Notes: generated from the letters alone by a model not told the origin. Shown: positions 50,712 to 61,192, counted from the first letter of the stretch. The stretch: 64,000 nt of DNA from Stenurella melanura (GCA_963583905.1 OY757318.1:83136142-83200141), one strand, 5' to 3'. A program made the numbers and translations.

Positions 50712-52406
50712 TTATTGAAAGCCCCCACACAGGCCAGATTCTAGTCCAAAGGCCAGAATCCTGCTTATGGGGGAATTTCTTATTTCCTCTAGCATTGGAA
50801 AGCCAATGCCGAGGTGTTTGTGCCTCAGGTTTATCAACCTAGGGCAGGAAGTCAGGACGTGGATAGAAGTTTCTTCCTCGTCCTCGCAAAACCTGCAGTC
50901 GGGGTGGTCCACTACCCCCATGGTATGCAGGTGTTTCCTGAAAGAGCCGTGTCCGGTCAAAAGACCTATTACGACTCTGACTTGTCTCCTGCTTAGTCGC
51001 AGAATTTGTTTTGTTCTCTCCGGCAAGGGCCCTGAGATGAGGAGCTTCGCTTGCCGGAGTCCTGGGTGGGATGTCCAGTAGTCAATGAACTGGGAGCGGG
51101 CCCAGTCCTCTATTAACCTCCTGGCGTTGGATCTAGGGTAACCTAGGGCCGGCTCCGGACCCAGTAGAGGCTTCCGAGAGCCTCCTCTGGCCAGAGCGTC
51201 TGCTCGCTCGTTACCTTCAATGTTGCTGTGTCCAGGCACCCAGAGGAGCCTGACCCAATAGGATGAGCCAAGTTCGCAGAGAGCCTGTTTACAGTTTTGA
51301 ACCAATTTTGATTTGGTTCTTGTCGATGCAAGGGCCTTGAGGGCCGCTTGGCTGTCACTACATATGTGTATGTGTTTGTTGGAGTATTCCCTTCGGATAT
51401 TCTCCTGTGCACAGACCAAGATAGCAAAGATCTCAGTCTGGAATACTGTGGCGAAATTGCCCAGGGCATAAGAGAGCTCAGCCCTGGGCCTTTCTCCATA
51501 TATCCCTGCTCCGGTACCTTCCTCTAGCTTCGATCCGTCTGAACCAGACGATATCGGCAGGCCCGAGTGTGCCCTCGAGTGGGTTCCAATCTTCTGGAGG
51601 AGCCTGACCCAATAGGATGAGCCAAGTTCGCAGAGAGCCTGTTTACAGTTTTGAACCAATTTTGATTTGGTTCTTGTCGATGCAAGGACCTTGAGGGCCG
51701 CTTGGCTGTCACTACATATGTGTATGTGTTTGTTGGAGTATTCCCTTCGGATATTCTCCTGTGCACAGACCAAGATAGCAAAGATCTCAGTCTGGAATAC
51801 TGTGGCGAAATTGCCCAGGGCATAAGAGAGCTCAGCCCTGGGCCTTTCTCCATATATCCCTGCTCCGGTACCTTCCTCTAGCTTCGATCCGTCTGAACCA
51901 GACGATATCGGCAGGCCCGAGTGTGCCCTCGAGTGGGTTCCAATCTTCTGGAGGAGCCTGACCCAATAGGATGAGCCAAGTTCGCAGAGAGCCTGTTTAC
52001 AGTTTTGAACCAATTTTGATTTGGTTCTTGTCGATGCAAGGACCTTGAGGGCCGCTTGGCTGTCACTACATATGTGTATGTGTTTGTTGGAGTATTCCCT
52101 TCGGATATTCTCCTGTGCACAGACCAAGATAGCAAAGATCTCAGTCTGGAATACTGTGGCGAAATTGCCCAGGGCATAAGAGAGCTCAGCCCTGGGCCTT
52201 TCTCCATATATCCCTGCTCCGGTACCTTCCTCTAGCTTCGATCCGTCTGTGAACCAGACGATATCGGCAGGCCCGAGTGTGCCCTCGAGTGGGTTCCAAT
52301 CTTCCCTTTTGGGGATGACCACCTCAAAGGGTTGTGCGAAGGAGAAGGAAGGCACGACGTCGTCACTCCTGGCCTCCAGGAGTGGGTGGGCCTCGTTGTC
52401 TACCAT
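50712..52406 (-). CDS. LINE polyprotein end with RNase H domain repeated three times
   Basis: The 564-codon frame starts in the linker before RNase H, then has three consecutive copies of a ~118-residue block: DGSKLEEGTGAGIYG (first Asp), FQTEIFAILVCAQENI (Glu), ICSDSQAALK (Asp). Only the last copy runs on into VRLLWVPGHSNIEGNERADALA, the His and final Asp of the active site; copies 1 and 2 end in a frame-shifted linker. After this follow the SRRQVRVVIGLLTGHGSF region and a CRFC..H..C zinc finger (HPDCRFCEDEEETSIHVLTS), typical of the I/Loa group of LINEs. There is no reverse transcriptase. The normal protein has one such domain. Confidence 0.85.
   Translation of the reverse strand: MVDNEAHPLLEARSDDVVPSFSFAQPFEVVIPKREDWNPLEGTLGPADIVWFTDGSKLEEGTGAGIYGERPRAELSYALGNFATVFQTEIFAILVCAQENIRREYSNKHIHICSDSQAALKVLASTRTKSKLVQNCKQALCELGSSYWVRLLQKIGTHSRAHSGLPISSGSDGSKLEEGTGAGIYGERPRAELSYALGNFATVFQTEIFAILVCAQENIRREYSNKHIHICSDSQAALKVLASTRTKSKLVQNCKQALCELGSSYWVRLLQKIGTHSRAHSGLPISSGSDGSKLEEGTGAGIYGERPRAELSYALGNFATVFQTEIFAILVCAQENIRREYSNKHIHICSDSQAALKALASTRTKSKLVQNCKQALCELGSSYWVRLLWVPGHSNIEGNERADALARGGSRKPLLGPEPALGYPRSNARRLIEDWARSQFIDYWTSHPGLRQAKLLISGPLPERTKQILRLSRRQVRVVIGLLTGHGSFRKHLHTMGVVDHPDCRFCEDEEETSIHVLTSCPRLINLRHKHLGIGFPMLEEIRNSPISRILAFGLESGLCGGFQ
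51247..52306 (-). repeat. Three direct 354-bp tandem units (RNase H coding)
   Basis: AGCCTGACCCAATAGGATG starts at 51247, 51601 and 51955, exactly 354 bp apart. The junction units read GTCTGAACCAGACG where the outermost copy has GTCTGTGAACCAGACG; the 2-base difference brings the joined copies into one frame. One substitution (AGGGCC against AGGACC) separates the copy at 51247 from the others. Confidence 0.95.
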
Positions 52407-53202
52407 AATATTAAATATGTTAACCTAGATCAGTGTTTTTCAAAGTGCCCCTAGAGGGAAAAGTCATAAAGGTTTTTTGTTTGTCTAGTCGGGTCCAATT
52501 ACCAGTTCTGTATCAATACACAGTTCGGTACGTCGAATTAAGTACATACGCACTTCGTTCAACACTGAACTATCAACTAACGTTGTCAATAAAGAAAAAT
52601 AAAAATAAAAACTTGGTACAAAAGCCAAAAAGGAATACAAAAAGAACGAACAAGTAAGTTGTGTCTGTACGTAATCAAGAATTTGACAACTGGAACGGTA
52701 AGTCAATAAAATAAATCTTAACTATAAATACACAATGACGCGAAATTAAAAAATAACAAAAACAACGAACGGCGGGGTTGGACGTGTGTACATAAAGAAA
52801 CACCGACAGTAACTAAAATATTGCACAAGGGAGAGTTAGAGTATAGTTTTCTTCAGATCAGATCTAGATCTAAACCTACCTCAATGTTCCAGCAGTTCTC
52901 AAAAATTTTTATTGAAAATTTGCGAAATTTTTGTTTATTTTTTTTCTCCAAAACTATGAGCTTTAGACCCCATGTTATATAGGGTTTTTTGTTTGTCTTG
53001 TCGTTCCCTACCACCAGTTTATTTAATGACATGAACCTAATTACACCCTGTATTTAACAATTAAAATTTTGAGCTTTAGAATTAAAAAATCTGCACTTAC
53101 TCTTCAGGATTTTGTGAATGCATGTTCAAAGAACTGAGAGGAGTAGAGCGTTGTGGGATAAAGTCGTTCATCTCGGGGAGGTACGCCATTTGTTAAGTCA
53201 CA

Positions 53203-53498
53203 ATGGTTATCTCGGTAATGAATCAATCAATCTTTCCCAATAGGGGATCGGTAGATGCGGTGAAATTAAGTGGCCTGCCTGTTCTCCCGATTTGACCCCG
53301 CTCGACTATTTTGTATAGGGTTACTTAAAATCGAAAGTACTTCAACTAACGAAATAACTTAGATGATTTAAAAGACAGAATAAGGAAAGAAATTAACCAA
53401 ATCACTCCGGAAACGATACAGAATGATTTAGAAGAATTTCAGCAACGCCTCGATTATTGTCAAAAAGCAAGGGGCGCCCAGTTTGAACATCTGATTTA
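53203..53498 (+). pseudogene. C-terminus of a second mariner-like transposase
   Basis: The reading NGYLGNESINQSFPNR is followed, after a one-base shift, by CGEIKWPACSPDLTPLDYFV, a stop, then GYLKSKV and, in another frame, ITPETIQNDLEEFQQRLDYC and FEHLI at the TAA. The motif WPA-x-SPDLTPLDYF-x-WGYLK is the third catalytic Asp region of mariner-like transposases. It lies ~150 bp outside the foldback's right end, so it may be a separate, older insertion. Confidence 0.75.
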
Positions 53499-54800
53499 AA
53501 CTGTTTCATGTTCTTTTGTTTACTTAGTAACATTAAAAATGTAATATATTTCTATAAAAAAAATTAGAGAAATTACATAGATAATGAATTTATCCGTTAC
53601 TTATGGACCTGGCTGTATAAAATAGTCAACCGATCTAATTTTTACTTATTGCTTTTGCTACTTTATAGAACGAAATTCAGAAAAATTATAATTGGCCTGA
53701 ATAAATAGATTTAAATGCTATGGAATATGACTACACCAATTCCCATTAACTGTTCTTTATTAGATTAGTGTATCAGATCTTGTGGAAAAATATTCTGCAA
53801 GAACACTGCATAACCGCTAACAAAATATTTCTTTTGTTTACACTGTATTTAATGTATTTGGTGGTTTTTGGTTTGGAAATATATAAGCAAATTAGATTTA
53901 AATTTTTGTAAATTTAGCCTGAGCCAAATTTCAAAATGTGCATTAGTTCACGATTTTTGTTATAATTCCAACATTGTAGAAAGAATTATAATAGAGACAC
54001 GACAAATGTGATACCTGGCATCGTGAAATTATATATCAATATAAGCATATGTTGTACATTTCCTAATTTAGGCATTTTGAGAGTATCACAAATGATTAAG
54101 CATGTACTTTTGGTCAGTTTTTTTTACTTTTACCGTTAATCTCAATGTCGGTACATTTATAGCTGAGAACGACTTGAGTGCACCCCTGGACATTCTTACT
54201 GAATCTAGTCTTTTTAAGCAGGTTTTTTAGCAACATTTTCCTGCATTTCTGTAAGAGTACATTTCAATTTTTATTGTAAAAAATAATTTAATCATAATAA
54301 GCATAGATCATTACAAATGCTTTCTTGTCGCAGATTTAAACAAGCCAGCAGCTGTTGATTTTCTTGCCATATCATCCAACTCTCATCGCATTTGTAGTTA
54401 TTTGTTATATAATCTAAATGTTATGATTTAATATATATGGATATTTTTAATATATTTCTAACAATGCCTTAGCTTAAGCTTGAAATGTAAAAATAGCTAA
54501 ACAAAATAATAGATGTTAAGTGGAAATGGTATCTGTAGTCGATTTCTCTTGAATTAATATTACTTGTTATGCGTGATAACGATAACTCAATTAATATTAG
54601 ATACACTTTAATTCTTTTTTCTGAAAATGTTTACATTTTATACAGGGTTAGGCAAATGTGTGGAAACACCTATAGTAGGGCCAATAAATCTAGTCAGTGG
54701 AGCTAGGTGCGTGCGGCACGTACGTAATTCGAGGAAATAAAAGCACTCGGATTGTGTTATTTATGCATGAACTACCATATGTCTTAAATTTAATATATTA
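53499..54800. other. No gene seen
   Basis: AT-rich sequence. Near 54643 ACAGGGTTAGGCAAATGTG resembles a transposon terminus, but no partner was found. Confidence 0.35.
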
Positions 54801-54802
54801 TG

Positions 54803-57035
54803 CTTAAATTACAATCTTCCAGAAATTAGCTGGCAAAATGATGATCTTGGTCTACTTTCGTATGGTCATAATCCCTCAGCTGATTGTCTATTGGAACTAT
54901 TCCCCTATTTAAACTTATTTCAACTCAACTCGATTACAAATGCTAATAATGTGATGCTTGACTTAGTTTTTTCTAACAATTCTACTCTGAATGTATCCAG
55001 TGCTTTAGAGGAACTCATAAAATGTGATAAACATCATCCAGCAATCACTATCTTTATTCATTGTGGCCATTTATATGAACATCTTGAATATGAAGAGTTT
55101 TTATACAATTTCAAAAACAGTGATTTTAATGCCATAAATGAATATCTTCTAAATGTTCACTGGGATCTGGTTTTAAATGCCGAAATAAATACTGCCGTGG
55201 AAGTTTTTTACACACTGTTAATGCAGTGCATCGACAAGTTTGTACCTAAAATTAAGTTAAAAAGTAACTTTCAATTTCCGATTTGGTTCGATGATGAATT
55301 GAAACAAAATGTAATAAATAAACGAGCAACACACAGAAAATATAAAATTACAAAATGCCACAAAGATTATAAAGTTTTTAGCAAATTGCCAGCACTCTGT
55401 AAAGAGCAGTCAGCTAGGTGCTATAACTACTATATAAATAATGTACAAGATAACTTGTTATCTGACTCTAGAGTCTTCTGGGACTATGTACGTGTTAAGA
55501 ATAAAGAAGATCTCATTCCTAATAATAATAGGATGAAATTGCTGATAAAGGGCCTACAATAGCTAATCTATTTGGGAAGTACTTTTCTTCTTTCTACTCA
55601 GACACTAACACTTACACTGCCCCACTGAATTATAATCAATCACATTATAAGATTAACTCTGTCAATATCAGTAGCTTTTCCATAAATGTATCTGAGGTTC
55701 TAAACAAACTGAATAACCTTGATTGTAAAAAAGGGCCTGAACCCGATGAGATATCTTCATATTTCCTAAAATCTTGTGCGTTTGCCATATCCAGACCTCT
55801 GTGGCTATTATTTGATAAATCTCTGTCGGAAGGAATTTTGGAAAAAATCATATATCGTTCCTATGTCTAAAAAAACTGGCGACAAAGAAATGGTGACTAA
55901 TTATAGGCCCATAACAAAAATCTCTCATATACCTAAAATATTTGAATCAATTGTTAATGACTATTTGACAGGAGAACTAAAGAACCTTATAAGTTCTAAA
56001 CAACATGGATTTTGTCAAGGTCGATCTATAACAACTAATCTATTAATATATGAAAATTATATTGTCAGTGCCTTGGAGAGGGGTAACTGTGTAAATTCAA
56101 TTTACACAGACTTCTCCAAGGCATTCGACAAGGTCGATCATTCGCTACTCAAAGAATTATCTCAATATGTTCATGGTATGCTCCTTCAATGGTTAGAATC
56201 ATACCTAAAAGATCGAGTCCAAACTGTTAAAATTAATAACTACTATTCAGATGAAATCAAGGTTATATCAGGTGTTCCTCAAGGAGCTCATTTGGCTCCA
56301 TTATTATTTAATCTTTTTATCAATGATGTTACTGAATGTTTCTTGCATACTCAAGTACTGTTATATGCTGATGATTTAAAAATATTTAAAGAAATTACTG
56401 ATTCCACCTCCGTTATAGAACTACAAGGAGACATTGAAAGATTTCAGAAATGGTGTAGTAACAAAAAAATGACTCTTAACGTTGCAAAATGTAAATATAT
56501 TCAGTTTGATAAAGAGATTTTCCAGTCACTAAACACGTACTTCATAAATGATACACCTATTGATAATGTTGATATAATACGTGATCTAGGAATTTACTTT
56601 GACTCTGAATTAACCTTTGTACATCACATCGAATCAATCTGTAATAAAGCTCTAAAAACCCTTGGATATATTAAAAGACAATGCACAGAATTTAGCAGCA
56701 TTTATGCCATAAAATCTTTATATAACTCAATAGTTAGATCTCAGCTCGAAAATTGTTCAGTTATTTGGTTTCCATACTATCAGATACATATAGACAAAAT
56801 TGAACGAGTGCAAAAAAGATTTCTGCGCTATATAGCATTTAAACTCCACATTCCCAGTGAGCAAATCTGCTATAATGAAATACTAACTCTTCTCAACATT
56901 CAGACTCTACAGCAACGGAGATTTAACTCAGACATTGTCTTGGCATTTAAACTCTGTAACGGAATTATAGACATGAAACACTTTCTTTATAGGATTTTGC
57001 AAACAGTGGAAAGAAAAGCTATCTATAAGAACTAA
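54803..57035 (+). CDS. LINE C polyprotein: endonuclease end and reverse transcriptase
   Basis: The reading starts NYNLPEISWQ, the DFN-x-P-x-x-W block of the apurinic endonuclease, and continues through MLDLVFSN and HHPAI to a frameshift near 55550. In another frame follow LFGKYFSSFYSD and KKGPEPDEIS; a further shift near 55840 leads into the main frame (from 55852, SYIVPMSKKTGDKEMVTNYR). Reverse-transcriptase motifs: NYRPI, HGFCQGRS, TDFSKAFDKVDH, SGVPQGAHLAPLLFN, LLYADDLKIF, MTLNVAKCK and DLGIYFD. The end of the protein is cut by the insertion at 56974-58131 and resumes at 58132. Two frameshifts show it is no longer functional. It is a Jockey/CR1-type element, 5'-truncated. Confidence 0.85.
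56961..56973. repeat. Target-site duplication of the hammerhead element, left
   Basis: GGAATTATAGACA here is repeated exactly at 58132-58144. Both encode the same GIID codons of LINE C, so this is a 12-13-bp target duplication. Confidence 0.85.
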
Positions 57036-57337
57036 AGGAAAAACTATATGTAAAAATATGAATGAAATCTTTGCATTCTTTCGATAACCTGACTTCTGGT
57101 TATGCTAACAAGTAAAAATTCTGATTTGCCATTCTCATTTTAACAGTAGCATCCAACCTAGTCCCCTACGGCTAAGCAGGCTAAACTAGTATGTACATGA
57201 TCCCCTACGATATGTAAATTCAGTTAAAAATGAGAACAAAGGCCTGAAATTAATTTATTTACGTACCTTGTCTTTAAAAATTTTTTTCATTCTAATGAAT
57301 TGCATTTTCATAAAATCTCATTCAGTTTCTTGTAAAT

Positions 57338-57397
57338 GCTTAGCCTTTGAAACGTTTTTCGTCCTTATTGTGGACTCATCAGAAAAGCCTAAAGCCA
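57338..57397 (-). ncRNA. Type I hammerhead ribozyme motif
   Basis: On the minus strand the order is: GGCUUUAGGCUUUU (stem I, 5' side), CUGAUGAG, stem II UCC-ACAAUAA-GGA, CGAAA, the minimal stem III AACGUU, UC (cleavage after C), then AAAGGCUAAGC, which pairs with the stem I 5' side (about 7 pairs next to the core, then GCUU with AAGC across a small internal loop). All invariant core bases (CUGAUGA, GAAA, UH) are present. The very short stem III is typical of animal and Penelope-linked hammerheads, which often act as dimers. The second copy near 57948-57972 is cut within stem II and has GGAUGAAA instead of GGACGAAA. Confidence 0.8.
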
Positions 57398-57534
57398 CTC
57401 ATAACGATGTTCCATGCAAAACTAAGACATTATCCATGAATGGCATAAAATAATTATAATTGACATTGACTGATAAAAAACAACAGATCTTCACCTATCT
57501 ATTAGCTAACTAGTATTGGAGCCTATATACTCTA

Positions 57535-58130
57535 TGCATGTTTAAAAGTGAATTATTTATTATTTGTTTGCTTATAGTAATGAAACACTTTCTTTATATG
57601 ATTTTGCAAACAGTGGAAAGAAAAGCTATCTATGAGAACTAAAGGAAAAACTATATGTAAAAATATTAATGAAATCTTTGCATTCTTTCGATAACCTGAC
57701 TTCTGGTTATGCTAACAAGTAAAAATTTTGATTTGCCATTCTCATTTTAACACTAGCATCCAACCTAGTTCCCTACGGCTAAGCAGGCTAAACTAGTATC
57801 TACATGATCCCCTACGATATGTAAATTCAGTTAAAAATGATAACAAAGGCCTGAAATTAATTTATTTACGTACCTTGTCTTTAAAAATTTTTTTCATTCT
57901 AATGAATTACATTTTCATAAAATCTCATTCAGTTTCTTGTAAATGCTTAGCCTTTGAAACGTTTTTCATCCTTATTGTTTCAAAGGCTAAGCATTTACAA
58001 GAAACTGAATGAGATTTTATGAAAATGTAATTCATTAGAATGAAAAAAATTTTTAAAGACTAATCCTATAAAGAAAGTGTTTCATTACTATAAGCAAACA
58101 AATAATAAATAATTCACTTTTAAACATGCA
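57535..58130. repeat. Inverted part of the hammerhead element
   Basis: ATGCATGTTTAAAAGTGAA at 57535 is mirrored by TTCACTTTTAAACATGCAT ending at 58131. CTTTGAAACG..CTAATGAATTACATTTTC (57897-57963) is mirrored at 57978-58045. About 280 bases of the left arm have no counterpart on the right. The turn lies near 57973. Confidence 0.85.
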
Positions 58131-58131
58131 T

Positions 58132-58285
58132 GGAATTATAGACAGTCCAGAACTGCTATCTATGTTAGACTTTTATATACCCCTAAGACAGCTAAGGGAT
58201 TCATATACATTTTATATTTCAAATCACCGTTCTTTATACGGTGCAAATTTAGGTATCACCAGGATTATGAAAAATGCCTCACTAC
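58132..58285 (+). pseudogene. C-terminus of LINE C, resumed after the insertion
   Basis: The frame reads GIIDSPELLSMLDFYIPLRQ, then SYTFYISN, YGANLGITRIM. This is the usual end of LINE C-type proteins (GxIDCPELLxxLxFxVPxRxxR...F) and follows the residues before 56961 directly. It then joins LINE D with no stop in between. Confidence 0.75.
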
Positions 58286-58560
58286 ATTTTGACCTAGCCA
58301 AGGCGTTTGATTCTGTGTGCTCAATTTTTTTAGTAATTAAACTTAATAGTTATAACCTGTCTAGCAATAGAGTAAATTTGATTCAATCTTATCTCGAGGG
58401 TCGAAATATGGTCATTGGTATTAATGGTACAAAGTCAGTTGTGCACGACGTTAAACTTGGTGTTTCACGGGAATCTGTGCTAGGCCCATTACTGTTTTTG
58501 TTATTCCTCAATGACCTTCTAGTAGGGAATCTAGCTTGCCGTACGATGCGTTTTAAAGGT
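58284..58560 (+). pseudogene. LINE D, reverse-transcriptase part before the insertion
   Basis: The frame contains HFDLAKAFDSV, RVNLIQSYLEGR and LGVSRESVLGPLLFLLFLNDL, the finger and palm motifs just before YADD. The usual GVPQGS is changed to GVSRES. It breaks off at the G-run terminus of the element at 58561. Its start is fused in frame to the end of LINE C. Confidence 0.8.
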
Positions 58561-59476
58561 GGGGGGGGTCAACTCATATGTATACAATAACTAAAAACAG
58601 TTTTCTATGTAAAATTGTCTGCCGAATTCGAATTACGAGTTCACCACTAAATTCGGAATTGCGAAATTAGAGAAAAAGTTGTTTATTTCCAAAAGTAAGA
58701 AAAATACGATAAACATTAGTATTCTCATTCCCCACTCAATATCTCATTTACTGGTAAAAGTATCGATCTGAAATTTTAGGAGAATAATCTTTTAACTTTC
58801 TTCTTGGGCTCTGTATAGAGCCAAATTATTATATCAATATAATTTTTTTATAAAAAACAACTATAGTCCTACATGTCGCACAAAAGTTCAAAAATGTATT
58901 GCAAAATATAGTATGCGAGAAACTTTTTTATAAGTAGAGATAGAGGTGTAGTTAATCGACATAAAATGATGATAAAAGACCAAAGAAGTTTTTGCATTTG
59001 AATATGTTTTTATACTTTGGCTTAATAGTGAAAAAAAGGAGATTAGATTGGTTCAGCGTTGGCGCACATGTTGGCCCGGCCCGGTCAAATTGGTCTAGCT
59101 CGGTGTGTACACTTCATTGCGTGCTCTGCTAACGATTGTGTATCTATTATAAGATAAAAGCTTCCATATTAGTAAGAAAAATGCTTTTTGGGTCTGCGAT
59201 TTAATGAACCATATTTATATTGTGTCAGTTCGATTAAAAATGTTTGTATTTTATGTAAATAAAGAAAACTATTTAATTTTTATAATTAGTTTAATTTAAA
59301 AGTGAGGAACATTTGCCTTCGCACAAACAACTTATACCACATTTTACATCGATAGCAACTGGTACAAGTGTACATTTTACATTTGCAATATGAATTTAAG
59401 TGTATATTCTCTGGCTTTTGTGGGTTACTCATCATTATCGGTATAGTGTCTATATAAAATAATTAAAACAATTACC

Positions 59477-59728
59477 TCATATCTGTTTTATATGAAGTGA
59501 ATAAATGTGCTCGTAGCTCATCCAAATTTCCTCTAAATAAAGGTCTGCCATAAAGAACCTTAAAAAATAACCTACAGGATTTCTTTTGTCGAAATCAAAT
59601 GTACTAGATATTTGGGTAATCACATCATGACAAAAAATAAAAGATTTTTGCCGTTGAAGCCATATTTCAGTGTGTAGTATAGTCGCATAATACAATGAAA
59701 GAACAAAAATATCAGTGTCCACAGTATA
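59477..59728 (-). pseudogene. PIN-like nuclease gene, C-terminal piece
   Basis: On the minus strand VDTDIFVLSLYYATILHTEI is followed by WLQRQK. In transposon-linked PIN/XPG-like proteins, a SPDTDVFVLxLYY stretch with a paired metal-binding acid (DTD) occurs here. Its upstream part lies beyond the insertion at 59731-60683, whose TA duplication joins the two. Confidence 0.55.
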
Positions 59729-59730
59729 TA

Positions 59731-60683
59731 CAGGGTGATTCACGCAAACCGTTCATTAGAAGTTTAGGGACTTGACAATTTAATTTTGAAGATTTGGTTA
59801 CTTACATAGTTTTTTATGCTCTTTTCACTAAAAATATTTTCATGGTTATCGCACTTCCGCTTATAGCGGAAGTTAGCATCAACTTCGTTATTTTAAATGG
59901 AACGATATATATTTTCTTGCATTTTTGAATTCAACTGGTCATTTTAATAGGACTTTAATCATACTACCATATCCCTAAATCTAACCCTACTCGAGATATA
60001 TTGACTTTTCGGAAAATTTGTGTCTTGACACCGAGTAGTTTGAAATTTGCTGTCTCTAACATAATGAAAGTGAAAGTTACCATTTATACAACACGAATAG
60101 TGGAACCCTTAAGCTTCCTAATCGTGCTTTGAAAGTAACCTAATTGCTTACAGGGTGGTCAGAATTTACTGCTACTTCAAACATCGAAAAGTTGTTTTTT
60201 TTAATGGAACACCCTGTATATTTTTACTGTTCTGATGTATAATTTTATTCTGCATCGATTTGTATTAGGATTCTCTATACTCGTCTTTTATAGTTTTTGT
60301 GTTATTGATAATTTTGTATTTTAATGCGCGAAATACATCGAAGTATGTGTTGCTCTTATAATAGTCGGCTGTGGAAAAGGCATTTGTTGCAATTAATAGC
60401 GTCTATCAAACAAAGTATTAATGTCTTACAATAGTTGGCTGTGGAAATGACATTTGTTGCAATTATTAATCTATCAAACACGTCAGTGTTTATAGCGATT
60501 TTATAAATAAATTTGGTAAAGGGTTATCAGTCATGGAGAATAATAGAAACGGATATTCAAACAATGATATAATATTTTTAGTGAAAAGAGCATAAAAAAC
60601 TATGTAAGTAACCAGATCTTCAAAATTAAATTATCGTTACAAGTCCCTAAACTTCTAATGAACGGTTTACGTGAATCACCCTG
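59731..60683. mobile_element. Mariner-type non-autonomous element, 953 bp
   Basis: The ends CAGGGTGATTCACGCAAACC and GGTTTACGTGAATCACCCTG are inverted, flanked by TA (59729-59730 and 60684-60685). The arms continue for ~115 bp (ACATAGTTTTTTATGCTC and its complement). The interior has AATGGAACACCCTGTATATT, a phrase also used in the mariner-like element at 37.5 kb. There is no coding sequence. Confidence 0.85.
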
Positions 60684-60848
60684 TATGACTGTTCTAGTAC
60701 ATTCATTTCTAAAAAATGACAAGATAGCAAAAAGTCTGGTACCTGCTTCTTCATGATCGGAAAAATGTAGGGATTTCATGATTTTCACATTATTTTGATC
60801 GCATAAAATAGTTTTGCTATTTTCTAAAAAACATACCTGCAATAACAA
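60684..60848 (-). pseudogene. PIN-like nuclease gene, middle piece
   Basis: On the minus strand the frame reads HFSDHEEAGTRLFAILSFF. Related proteins have SxxEEADTRLxxH in this position, so the usual Asp is Gly here. The frame runs into the inserted element to the left. Confidence 0.55.
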
Positions 60849-60979
60849 TCTGAACGTTTTGATCTATTCTGAAATAACTTTCCTCAAACTTGCAAGCAAA
60901 AAAATTCAAGAGTTCTCGTTTATTATCAGAATGAGAAATAATATTTTTCCAATTCGGTATACCTACCCCATCGTTTACC

Positions 60980-61192
60980 TTAAACAGACAGTGCACTCTT
61001 CTTACTTTGGTCCCTCGGTAGGTTACACCCTTTTGGTCTCATGTTTATAACTAATTTCAAAGACTTTTCAAAGAGTTCTTTGAAAGTTGAACAGCCATAG
61101 CTTTGATGCCTTTGAATTAAAGACATGATGTCAATAATAAAAACAGTATTTTTCGGTTCTACTGGTAACTGATAAACTTCCACTGGTATCAT
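60980..61192 (-). pseudogene. PIN-like nuclease gene, N-terminal piece
   Basis: The 70-codon minus-strand frame includes NTVFIIDIMSLIQRHQSYGC, TFKELFEKSL and a conserved-looking CNLPRDQ. The VFIID-x-M-x-L-I-Q stretch resembles the first PIN motif of such proteins (VFIIDGMALIQ). It is not in one frame with the middle piece. The assignment is from pattern memory only. Confidence 0.5.

Larger units (their letters stand above)
50620..52410 (-). mobile_element. LINE B, 3' part only, with (GAA)n tail
   Basis: It contains the end of a LINE polyprotein with RNase H (50712-52406) and a short 3' untranslated part running into AGAAGAAGAAGAAGAAGAAG on the minus strand at 50627-50650. It is G+C-rich against its surroundings. 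The reverse transcriptase is missing, so it is heavily 5'-truncated. Confidence 0.8.
48480..53050. mobile_element. Mariner-like foldback, 4.6 kb, with two LINE insertions inside
   Basis: The ends CACGGTGTAATTAG and CTAATTACACCCTG are inverted and flanked by TA (48478-48479 and 53051-53052). The arms, about 48480-49035 and 52510-53050, pair closely: GGTAGGGAACGACAAGAC near 48521 against its complement near 53000, and GAACGAAGTGCGTATGT near 48979 against its complement near 52545. The loop holds LINE fragments at 49147-50420 and 50620-52410, which account for most of the length; without them it would be ~1.4 kb. Confidence 0.8.
56974..58131 (-). mobile_element. Retrozyme or Penelope-like terminal repeat carrying a hammerhead ribozyme
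   Basis: This 1,158-bp insertion splits the LINE C coding region and is flanked by a 12-13-bp target duplication. It consists of one unit (56973-57579) and a second, direct copy from 57580 (607-bp period; both start ATGAAACACTTTCTTTAT) that stops near 57972, after which parts of the same unit return inverted to 58131. The first unit contains a hammerhead ribozyme on the minus strand. Tandem units with an inverted piece, long target duplication and type I hammerhead are known for Penelope-like elements and the small non-coding retrozymes they mobilise. There is no protein-coding capacity. Confidence 0.7.

Noticed and set aside
51143..52207. Minus-strand 109-118-codon frames repeated three times (MEKGPGLSS..)
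   Set aside because: They are an alternative frame of the triplicated RNase H units, repeated only because the DNA is repeated.
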